Shown in pieces: positions 18,692-25,079 of a stretch of DNA of 64,000 bases. The DNA is from Bacteroidaceae bacterium. Its GTDB lineage: Bacteria > Bacteroidota > Bacteroidia > Bacteroidales > Bacteroidaceae. The stretch spans positions 26,351 through 90,350 of the forward strand of contig JAFWPH010000017.1 of NCBI GenBank assembly GCA_017509605.1, written 5' to 3'. Each line of letters starts with the position of its first letter. Position 1 is the stretch's first letter. Made by a program: the position numbers and the translations under genes. The notes below the pieces were generated by a model. It did no database searches. It saw only the letters and a program-made list of their open reading frames with translations, and was not told the origin of the DNA.

Positions 18692-18741
18692 CACGTAACA
18701 TGGTTAACAGCGGAATCATTAAATACAAAAAACAATAAACT

Positions 18742-19464
18742 ATGGAAATTAAGAAATCAGAAAAAGCGGATCTGGAGAAACACAAAGGTACGTCTCTCCT
18801 TATAGGCTACATCGTGGCGTTGGCGCTGCTCTTTGCTTGCTTTGAGTACACCACACGCGACTATGTCGAGACTGAGCCTGTCATCTACGCTGCTTCTGCA
18901 GTGTCAGAGGAGGAAGTAATCCCCATCACTCAGCCCATCTTCCAAGCTGCTCCACCACCACCAGCTAATGCACCACAGGTGTTTGAGGTGCTCAACGTGG
19001 TCGACAACAACAAGGAAATCGCTGAGGAAGAGGAAATCGAGTCTACCGAGGCTTCCACAGAGGCCATCAGCGGTCCTTCAGGCCCCGTGGTGACTGGTCC
19101 CGTGGTGACAGGACCTGTGACTGCTGTCGAGGAGGAAACCGACGAAGGACAGATCTTCCAGGTGGTAGAGCAGATGCCTGAGTTCCCAGGTGGTATGGAG
19201 GCACTCATGAAGTACCTGCAGAAGAACATCAAGTATCCTTCACGCGCACAGGACAACAACGTGCAGGGTCGTGTGATGGTGACCTTCGTGGTCAACAAGG
19301 ACGGTTCTATCGTGGATCCTGAGGTCATCAAGGCCGTGGATAAGGACCTTGACAACGAGGCGCTCCGCGTGGTGAAAGGCATGCCTAAGTGGAACCCAGG
19401 TAAGCAGCGTGGTAAACCAGTGCGCGTGAAATACACTGTGCCTGTGACTTTCCGCCTGCAGTAA
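18742..19464 (+). CDS. tonB: TonB energy transducer
   Basis: A 240-residue inner-membrane protein that passes proton-motive energy from ExbB/ExbD to outer-membrane receptors. It has a short cytoplasmic start, one membrane segment near 21-38 (LLIGYIVALALLFACFEYTT), a periplasmic linker rich in Pro, Glu, Ala and Thr with three GP(V)VTGPV units, and a C-terminal TonB domain from about 150 (MPEFPGGMEALMKYLQKNI ... GRVMVTFVVNKDGSI ... VKGMPKWNPGKQRGKPV ... YTVPVTFRLQ). This PGG...YP and WxPGxxxGxPV pattern is the usual Bacteroidota TonB. The ExbB/ExbD genes lie 2.3 kb downstream, beyond an unrelated lipid/DNase pair. It has its own promoter and terminator. Confidence 0.95.
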   Translation: MEIKKSEKADLEKHKGTSLLIGYIVALALLFACFEYTTRDYVETEPVIYAASAVSEEEVIPITQPIFQAAPPPPANAPQVFEVLNVVDNNKEIAEEEEIESTEASTEAISGPSGPVVTGPVVTGPVTAVEEETDEGQIFQVVEQMPEFPGGMEALMKYLQKNIKYPSRAQDNNVQGRVMVTFVVNKDGSIVDPEVIKAVDKDLDNEALRVVKGMPKWNPGKQRGKPVRVKYTVPVTFRLQ

Positions 19465-19490
19465 TGCTCATCTGTTGAATCAGGATAAGG

Positions 19491-19528
19491 AAAAATGGAC
19501 TGCAAACCATCAATGCGGTCCATTTTTC
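19491..19528 (+). terminator. Terminator after tonB
   Basis: AAAAATGGACTGC pairs with GCGGTCCATTTTT across an 11-base loop, followed by C and TT. It starts 26 bases after the tonB stop. Confidence 0.85.
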
Positions 19529-19531
19529 TTT

Positions 19532-19623
19532 TCCCTTTTAACTTCCCCTTTAACTCCCTTTTTAACTTCCATTTTAACTTCCATTTTAACTTCCATTTTA
19601 ACTCCCTTTTTAACTCCCTTTTA
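19532..19623. repeat. Tandem 11-13-bp repeats (CCnTTTTAACTT) between tonB and the prenyl synthase
   Basis: About eight degenerate units of the form CC(A/C)TTTTAACT(T) run from the tonB terminator to within ten bases of the next start codon. Three adjoining units (TTCCATTTTAAC) are identical. Related units occur at 25048-25079. No coding or known structural role is seen. Confidence 0.85.
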
Positions 19624-19633
19624 ATATATAATA

Positions 19634-20614
19634 ATGTATATGTACAGTCAAGAACAACTCACCACGGGTATCAACGACTATATCGATGCCTTGAACTACA
19701 ATCCGCAACCTTCAGGACTTTACGATCCCATTAGGTATGTACTTGCGGCTGGAGGCAAACGTATGAGGTGTATATTGATGCTCATGGCTTATAATATGTA
19801 TAAGGAGGATGTCAAGACCATCTATCCCAATGCGGCCGGACTCGAGACTTACCACAATTTCACGCTCCTCCACGACGACCTCATGGACAGAGCCGATATG
19901 CGAAGAGGACGGCCTACCGTTCACAAGAAGTGGAACGACAACGCCGCCATCCTCTCTGGTGATGCCATGATTATCTTGGCATACCAGCTGATGACTTGCA
20001 ATGGCGGTCAGAACCAGGACAAGATACTCAAGACTTTCTCCGACGCCGCGCTCGGAGTCTGCGAGGGACAGCAGTACGACATGGAGTTTGAGCAAAGGGA
20101 TGATGTGACGGAAGGGGAGTATATGGAGATGATTCGGCTCAAGACCTCCGTACTACTTGCCGCGGCGCTCAAAATCGGCGCACTGCTCGCTGGGGCAAGC
20201 GATGACGACGCACAACTCCTCTACGAGTTCGGTGAGAAAGTAGGACTGGCCTTCCAACTCCAGGACGACTACCTCGATGTCTATGGCGACCCTAAGGTCT
20301 TCGGCAAAAAGATCGGAGGCGACATACTCTGCAACAAGAAGACCTTCATGCTCATCAACACAATGGCGCTCTGCGACGATTTGCAGAGAAAGGATTTACA
20401 GGCATGGATTGACAAGGCTGACTTCGTGCCGGAGGAAAAAATCAAGGCGGTAAAAGCCATCTACGATGCCGTTGACATCAAGACCGTGTGCAAGAACAAG
20501 ATGCAACAGCTCTACGACGAGGGATTCCTCGCTTTCTCTAAAGTCAGTGTCGAGGAGTCACGCAAGACGATGCTGAAGGAGTACGTGGAGCAGCTGATGG
20601 GAAGGAAATACTGA
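19634..20614 (+). CDS. Polyprenyl (short-chain isoprenyl) diphosphate synthase
   Basis: A 326-residue trans-prenyltransferase that condenses isopentenyl diphosphate onto allylic diphosphates. Both metal-binding motifs are present: DDLMD in LLHDDLMDRADMRRGRPTVH (about 80) and DDYLD in FQLQDDYLDVYGD (about 215), plus GGKRMR near the N terminus. The first motif has no two-residue insertion and a Phe sits five residues before it, which by the family rules for chain length points to a short product (C15-C20). That is inference; such genes are annotated only as polyprenyl synthetase in Bacteroidales. Start at 19634 or 19640. The tatD gene follows after one base, so they are co-transcribed. IspH at 15.7 kb makes its substrates. 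Confidence 0.9.
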   Translation: MYMYSQEQLTTGINDYIDALNYNPQPSGLYDPIRYVLAAGGKRMRCILMLMAYNMYKEDVKTIYPNAAGLETYHNFTLLHDDLMDRADMRRGRPTVHKKWNDNAAILSGDAMIILAYQLMTCNGGQNQDKILKTFSDAALGVCEGQQYDMEFEQRDDVTEGEYMEMIRLKTSVLLAAALKIGALLAGASDDDAQLLYEFGEKVGLAFQLQDDYLDVYGDPKVFGKKIGGDILCNKKTFMLINTMALCDDLQRKDLQAWIDKADFVPEEKIKAVKAIYDAVDIKTVCKNKMQQLYDEGFLAFSKVSVEESRKTMLKEYVEQLMGRKY

Positions 20615-20615
20615 T

Positions 20616-21407
20616 ATGCTCATCGACACCCACGCACATATCGACGGAGAGGAGTTCGACGACGACCGCCTCGAAGTCATCAGTCGTGCCAAGGAGGCAG
20701 GGGTGGGGAGCGTCTTCATCCCTAATGTCAATGTCGCTGGCGTTGGTAAGATGCTGCAGGTCTGCTCCGAAAACCCTGGATACCTCTATCCCATGATCGG
20801 ACTTCATCCTGAAGACGTGGATGCCGATTACCAGAAGGCGCTCGACACCCTGGAACGGATGATCACTCCCGACAATCCGTTCATCGCTGTAGGCGAGGTT
20901 GGACTCGACTTCTATTGGGACACGACATTCCGGGCGCAGCAGGTGGAGGCTTTCGAATCCCAGGTCGAATGGGCGCTGGAATACGACCTGCCGTTGATGA
21001 TACACGCTCGGTCGGCGCATCAGCAACTGGTGGAAACCTTGGATAAATATCGGGGAAGAGGCTTGACGGGCGTCTTTCATTGTTTCACTGGCACTGAGGA
21101 GGAAGCACGGCAGTTGCTCGCATTCGAGGGGTTCGCATTGGGTATAGGAGGCGTCCTTACCTTCAAGAAGTCCAAACTGCCAGAGGTGCTGGCACGTGTC
21201 GTCCCACTCGAGAGGGTGGTGCTCGAAACCGACTCGCCCTATATGGCACCGGTACCTCATCGGGGAAAACGAAACGAATGCGCATTCGTCGCCGAGGTGG
21301 CAAAATACCTCTCACAAGTCTATCAAGTGGAGGAAGAGGTCATTGAGGCAACAACAACCGACAATGCAACCAGAATTTTCAAAAAATACCCTACTTTGAG
21401 GTCATAA
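20616..21407 (+). CDS. tatD: TatD family metal-dependent hydrolase (DNase)
   Basis: A 263-residue cytoplasmic amidohydrolase-fold enzyme; TatD proteins are 3'-5' DNases linked to DNA quality control. Metal ligands fit the family: HAHID at the N terminus (THAHID), GEVGLDFYW (about 93), the His of MIHAR (about 128), the His of FHCF (about 154) and ETDSPYMAPVPHRG (about 203). The Arg/Lys-rich GKRNE loop follows. The start is one base after the stop of the prenyl synthase gene. The same pairing is common in Bacteroidales and probably reflects co-transcription, not a shared pathway. Confidence 0.92.
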   Translation: MLIDTHAHIDGEEFDDDRLEVISRAKEAGVGSVFIPNVNVAGVGKMLQVCSENPGYLYPMIGLHPEDVDADYQKALDTLERMITPDNPFIAVGEVGLDFYWDTTFRAQQVEAFESQVEWALEYDLPLMIHARSAHQQLVETLDKYRGRGLTGVFHCFTGTEEEARQLLAFEGFALGIGGVLTFKKSKLPEVLARVVPLERVVLETDSPYMAPVPHRGKRNECAFVAEVAKYLSQVYQVEEEVIEATTTDNATRIFKKYPTLRS

Positions 21408-21574
21408 AACAACGAAATTGCGTTTTTTTTCATCAAAAAATGAAGTTTAACTCGCAAACGTTCGTTTAGTATAAAAAAAATAGGTATTTTTGTCTTTGAA
21501 ATCGTTGGCAAGTCACATTTTTTTTGTAATTTGCACCCGATTTCTAACAGATAGGGTGAATTGCGGCCTTACAA

Positions 21575-21662
21575 GGAGAGATGCTCGAGTGGCTGAAGAG
21601 GCACGCCTGGAAAGCGTGTAACCGTCAAAAGCGGTTCCGGGGTTCGAATCCCCGTCTCTCCG
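21575..21662 (+). tRNA. tRNA-Ser (GGA)
   Basis: An 88-base cloverleaf with acceptor GGAGAGA/TCTCTCC and discriminator G, anticodon stem CACGC/GCGTG, loop CTGGAAA with anticodon GGA at 21609-21611, a long variable arm (ACCGTCAAAAGCGGT) and T arm GGGG-TTCGAAT-CCCC. The long variable arm and anticodon identify a class II tRNA for UCC/UCU codons. CCA is not encoded. A TTTG at 21495 and a poor TAnTTTG at 21527 lie upstream. exbB starts 107 bases downstream. Confidence 0.97.
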
Positions 21663-21769
21663 CTTACCTATCAATGACAACAAAATTGGCTAAGAAAAGA
21701 AAAACGATCATAACACTAACGAAAATAAGAAACATTAATAATTATTAATCTTAAAAATTCAAACACACA

Positions 21770-22591
21770 ATGAAAAAAGTATTTGCAATCATTGCTTTGA
21801 TGGGAGTCTTCACTTTCGGAATGACTCAGTCAGTATTTGCTCAGGATGAGGCAAGTGTGGATTCTGCTGCTGTTGAGCAGGTGGACTCCGCAGCTGTTGA
21901 CTCTGCTGCTACAGAAACTGAAGAAGTGGCTGCTCCTGCACCAGAGGTGGAGGAAGCTGGTATGTACAAGAACATCAAGACCAAGTTCATTGAGGGTTCT
22001 GCAGGATTCATGGCTCTCGTAGCTGTCGCTCTTATCCTCGGTCTTGCTTTCTGTATCGAGCGTATCATCTATCTCTCTCTCGCTGATGTGAACACAAAGA
22101 AACTGCTCGAGGGCATCGAGGACAAAGTCAACAAGGGAGACATCGAAGGCGCTAAGGCTATCGCACGCGACGAGCGCGGACCAGTGGCTTCTATCGCTTA
22201 CCAGGGACTCATGCGTATCGACCAGGGACTCGACGTGGTGGAGCGTTCTGTTGTTTCATACGGAGCTGTGCAGTCAAGCTACCTCGAGAAGGGTTGCTCA
22301 TGGATCACACTCTTCATCGCCATGGCACCGTCTCTCGGATTCTTGGGAACTGTGATCGGTATGGTGCAGGCTTTCGATGATATCCAGCGCGCAGGTGACA
22401 TCTCTCCGACAGTCGTTGCCGGTGGTATGAAGGTGGCCCTTATCACAACAATCTTCGGTATCGTCGTTGCTCTTATTCTCCAGGTATTCTACAACTACAT
22501 CCTTGCAAAGATCGAGGGTATCACTTCCAAGATGGAGGATGCTACCATCTCTCTGCTCGACATCGTTTCCAAGTACGAGGCTAAGAAATAA
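21770..22591 (+). CDS. exbB: MotA/TolQ/ExbB proton channel family protein
   Basis: A 273-residue inner-membrane protein, the channel part of the TonB energising complex. It starts with a signal peptide (MKKVFAIIALMGVFTFGM ... SVFAQ) and an Ala/Glu/Val-rich periplasmic stretch, then a membrane helix near 82-103 (FMALVAVALILGLAFCIERII), a cytoplasmic part with ARDERGPVASIAYQGLMR, and the TolQ/ExbB core with two helices (ITLFIAMAPSLGFLGTVIGMVQ and the VAGGMKVALITTIFGIVVAL block). The GTVxGM signature is intact. It heads a cluster exbB - small membrane protein - exbD - exbD, spaced by 63, 21 and overlapping bases. Confidence 0.94.
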   Translation: MKKVFAIIALMGVFTFGMTQSVFAQDEASVDSAAVEQVDSAAVDSAATETEEVAAPAPEVEEAGMYKNIKTKFIEGSAGFMALVAVALILGLAFCIERIIYLSLADVNTKKLLEGIEDKVNKGDIEGAKAIARDERGPVASIAYQGLMRIDQGLDVVERSVVSYGAVQSSYLEKGCSWITLFIAMAPSLGFLGTVIGMVQAFDDIQRAGDISPTVVAGGMKVALITTIFGIVVALILQVFYNYILAKIEGITSKMEDATISLLDIVSKYEAKK

Positions 22592-22654
22592 TCCCGGCTT
22601 GCAGAACCAACCTTTGTAGTAAAGTAGTATTAATCAATTAAAGGAGAACAATCA

Positions 22655-23137
22655 ATGAAATCATTAAAAATATCAGATTACGTCCTTTGGGGTCTGTTTG
22701 GACTTAGCGCTATCGTACTCCTGCTCTTCTTGTTCGTGGGATACGACACTCCATACGAGGAGGCTCCGAAGTTCGTCGCTCCTAAGATGCTCGACGTCCT
22801 GCTGTGGTGGATGTACATCCTCATCGCTGCCACTGCCGTCTTGACCATCTGGAGTGCCATCAAAGGAATGGGCGCAGCTGGTGGTCCCCAAGCTAAAGGC
22901 TTGGCGGGCAAGACTGGTTACATCGCTTTTGGACTGCTCATTGTCTCTGTCATCATCGGTGCTTTGGTAGGTGCCGCCGACAAGGATACACTCCTCATCA
23001 ACGGTCATGCTTTCTCAGCTGCCGAACACAAGACAGACTACCTGCTCACTGACATCTCCATGATCTCCATCACTATCATGATGGTGGCAACGATCATCGC
23101 ACTTATCGTCAGCATGGTAATTCAGCCTAAGAAATAA
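22655..23137 (+). CDS. Uncharacterised membrane protein within the exbB-exbD cluster
   Basis: A 160-residue protein with four predicted membrane helices: about 11-29, 47-66, 89-108 (YIAFGLLIVSVIIGALVGA) and 134-156. A short Gly-rich cytoplasmic or periplasmic loop (GMGAAGGPQAKGLAGKTG) lies between the second and third. It matches no enzyme motif I know. Homologues occur at the same place between exbB and exbD in other Bacteroidales, so it is probably an accessory subunit of that proton-channel complex. That role is inferred from position only. Confidence 0.8.
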   Translation: MKSLKISDYVLWGLFGLSAIVLLLFLFVGYDTPYEEAPKFVAPKMLDVLLWWMYILIAATAVLTIWSAIKGMGAAGGPQAKGLAGKTGYIAFGLLIVSVIIGALVGAADKDTLLINGHAFSAAEHKTDYLLTDISMISITIMMVATIIALIVSMVIQPKK

Positions 23138-23158
23138 CATCAGAAGAAAGGAGTAACT

Positions 23159-23803
23159 ATGGCAAGAAAGAAAAGAAAAATGCCGTCGTTGAACACGACA
23201 TCTACGGCTGACATCTCGTTCATGTTGCTCATCTTCTTCCTGGTAACAACATCTATGGACACCGACCGTGGTCTGGGACGTACACTCCCCAAACCACCAG
23301 AGGATGAGGAACAGCAAAACGAAATCGATGTGAAGGAGCGTAACCTCCTCAATATCCGTGTCAACAAGGACAACTACCTGATGATCGGTGACGATTTCGT
23401 ATCCCTCGCTGATGTTAAGCCAAGGGCTAAGGAATTTATCGCCAACTTCGAGAATCTTAGCAACCTCCCCGAGAGAAATCCTAAGAGCATCGAACTTCTT
23501 GAGAACTCAAGGCTCAGCAGTAGTCCTGAAGCAGGAAAATACATGACTGCATCCGGAAAACTGATGGTCACCGACAAGCACGTCATCTCTGTGCAGACCG
23601 ACCGTGGTACAAGCTACTGGGTCTATTTCGAGGTGCAGAACGAGCTTGTGGCTGCTTACAACGAACTGCGTGACGATCTCGCTGAGGCTGCTTTCGGCCG
23701 CCATTACGAGAACTGCACTTCAGAAGAGCAGGAGGCTATACGTCATTTCTATCCTCAGAAGATATCTGAGGCCGAACCCAAAAAATACGGAAAGGCTTTA
23801 TAA
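23159..23803 (+). CDS. exbD: ExbD/TolR family biopolymer transport protein (first copy)
   Basis: A 214-residue protein with a basic N terminus (MARKKRKMPSLNTTSTADIS), one membrane helix with the conserved Asp at its start (TADISFMLLIFFLVTTSM, about 17-36) and a long periplasmic domain. The Asp is the proton-carrying residue of ExbD/TolR. At 214 residues it is longer than E. coli ExbD (about 140) because of an extended periplasmic part, usual for this position in Bacteroidota. Its stop overlaps the start of the next gene (TAATG), so the two ExbD proteins are translationally coupled and may form a mixed dimer. Confidence 0.93.
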   Translation: MARKKRKMPSLNTTSTADISFMLLIFFLVTTSMDTDRGLGRTLPKPPEDEEQQNEIDVKERNLLNIRVNKDNYLMIGDDFVSLADVKPRAKEFIANFENLSNLPERNPKSIELLENSRLSSSPEAGKYMTASGKLMVTDKHVISVQTDRGTSYWVYFEVQNELVAAYNELRDDLAEAAFGRHYENCTSEEQEAIRHFYPQKISEAEPKKYGKAL

Positions 23804-24270
23804 TGAGTAGATTTAATGGAGGGAACAAAAGGGAAATGCCCGAACTGTCAACTTCTTCACTCCCTGACCTGATCTTCACCATCCTCTTCTTCTTCATGAT
23901 GGTTACATCCATGCGTGAGGTGACACTGAAGGTGAGAATACAGAAACCTGTGGGAACAGAACTTGAGAAATTGGCACGTAAGTCATGTACTTCGTTCATT
24001 TACATCGGTAAACCAACCGAAATGCTGAAAGCCCAGTATGGTGAAGGCACTCGTATTCAGCTCAATGATGACTACGCAGAAGCAACCGAAATCTACAATT
24101 TCGTGATGTCTGACCGTGGAGAACTTGCAGAAATCGATAAACCTTTCTACACCATCTCGTTGAAAGTGGACCGCGAGACACCTATGGGTATCGTGACCGA
24201 TGTAAAGCAAGCGCTCAGAAAGGCGTACGCCTTGAAGATCGTATATTCAGCTGACCAAAAAAATGATTAG
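23803..24270 (+). CDS. exbD: ExbD/TolR family biopolymer transport protein (second copy)
   Basis: A 155-residue paralogue of the preceding protein. It starts MSRFNGGNKREMPELSTSSL, then a single helix with the key Asp (PDLIFTILFFFMMVTSM, about 21-37), and a shorter periplasmic domain ending ALKIVYSADQKND. The start codon overlaps the previous stop by one base. It is last in the cluster and is followed by a strong terminator 25 bases later. Confidence 0.93.
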   Translation: MSRFNGGNKREMPELSTSSLPDLIFTILFFFMMVTSMREVTLKVRIQKPVGTELEKLARKSCTSFIYIGKPTEMLKAQYGEGTRIQLNDDYAEATEIYNFVMSDRGELAEIDKPFYTISLKVDRETPMGIVTDVKQALRKAYALKIVYSADQKND

Positions 24271-24294
24271 CCAAACGTGGCTATGAAACAATAG

Positions 24295-24328
24295 GAAAAA
24301 AGAGGATGCCCACAGCATCCTCTTTTTT
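24295..24328 (+). terminator. Terminator of the exb cluster
   Basis: AAAAAAGAGGATGC pairs with GCATCCTCTTTTTT around the loop CCACA, a textbook rho-independent terminator. Confidence 0.93.
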
Positions 24329-24330
24329 AG

Positions 24331-24400
24331 CTATAGTATCTATAGCATCTATAGTATCTATAGCATCTATAGTATCTATAGCATCTATAGAATCTATAAT
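24331..24400. repeat. 18-bp tandem repeat before queH
   Basis: Three exact copies of CTATAGTATCTATAGCAT (24331-24348, 24349-24366, 24367-24384) and a fourth diverged copy to 24400. Each unit is itself two 9-bp halves (CTATAGTAT and CTATAGCAT). It fills the space between the exb terminator and the queH start. Confidence 0.95.
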
Positions 24401-24424
24401 TTTTCTCCTCTCAACTCTATCAAA

Positions 24425-25009
24425 ATGCCTATGCCACTCTCCATTCAGACCCCAGACGGTTCCAATCGTATCTTGCTGCACACCTGCTGCGCGCCTTGCA
24501 GTTCTGCCATCATAGAGTGCTTGCTTCAGCACAGCATCACACCTGTCGTCTATTATTGCAATCCCAACATCTACCCTCAGGAGGAGTACCTCATACGCAA
24601 GAACGAGTGCTCGCGCTATGCGCAGTCGCTTGGACTTGAGATTGTGGATGCTGACTACGACCACGATGCTTGGTTGCAGAAGATGAAAGGACTGGAGAAC
24701 GAGCCTGAACGTGGCGCTCGTTGCCTTAACTGCTTCAAGATGCGTTTGCTCGACACAGCGCGTTACGCGCACGAACATGGTTTCACCGTCATCACTACAA
24801 CGCTCGCCTCAAGCCGATGGAAAAGTCTTGAACAAATCAATGAAGCTGGCAGTTGGGCGACATCACAATTCCCAGATGTCATCTTCTGGGATCAGAACTG
24901 GCGTAAGGGAGGTCTGCAGGAACGTCGCCTCGCCATCATCAAGGAATACAATTTCTACAACCAGCAGTACTGCGGCTGCGAGTTTAGTATCAGATCCATT
25001 GACCATTGA
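24425..25009 (+). CDS. queH: Epoxyqueuosine reductase QueH
   Basis: A 194-residue cytoplasmic enzyme of the DUF208 family that reduces epoxyqueuosine to queuosine in tRNA, the non-homologous substitute for QueG. The family cysteines are visible: CCAPCS (about 21-26), the CLNCFKMRL pair (about 100) and the C-terminal CGC in QQYCGCEFS. YYCNPNIYPQEEYLIRK and TTLASSRWK are also typical. The start may be 24425 or 24431. The natural end is probably close to CEFSIRS; the last residues (SIDH) and the stop codon are made by a 7-bp tandem repeat that runs on beyond the gene. Confidence 0.94.
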   Translation: MPMPLSIQTPDGSNRILLHTCCAPCSSAIIECLLQHSITPVVYYCNPNIYPQEEYLIRKNECSRYAQSLGLEIVDADYDHDAWLQKMKGLENEPERGARCLNCFKMRLLDTARYAHEHGFTVITTTLASSRWKSLEQINEAGSWATSQFPDVIFWDQNWRKGGLQERRLAIIKEYNFYNQQYCGCEFSIRSIDH

Positions 25010-25023
25010 TCATTGACCATTGA
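24996..25023. repeat. Heptamer repeat (CCATTGA)4 across the queH stop
   Basis: Four adjoining heptamers CCATTGA, CCATTGA, TCATTGA, CCATTGA. The second supplies the queH stop codon. The same heptamer array occurs near the end of the phosphatase gene at 39822-39849. Confidence 0.9.
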
Positions 25024-25047
25024 CTTCGCCGAAACAAATACTATCGT

Positions 25048-25079
25048 CCACTTTAACTCCCACTTTAGCTCCCTCTTAG
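25048..25079. repeat. Short CCCACTTTAACT-type repeat at the end of the porE-like gene
   Basis: Units CCACTTTAACT, CCCACTTTAGCT and CCCTCTTAG follow each other and reach the stop codon of the minus-strand gene. They resemble the array at 19532-19623. Confidence 0.7.

Noticed and set aside
21575..21662. tRNA-Ser as an integration site
   Set aside because: No integrase and no repeated 3' tRNA fragment was seen in the following kilobases; ordinary exb genes follow.
24331..24400. Possible CRISPR array
   Set aside because: Units are adjoining 18-bp repeats without spacers and no cas gene is near; it is a simple tandem repeat.
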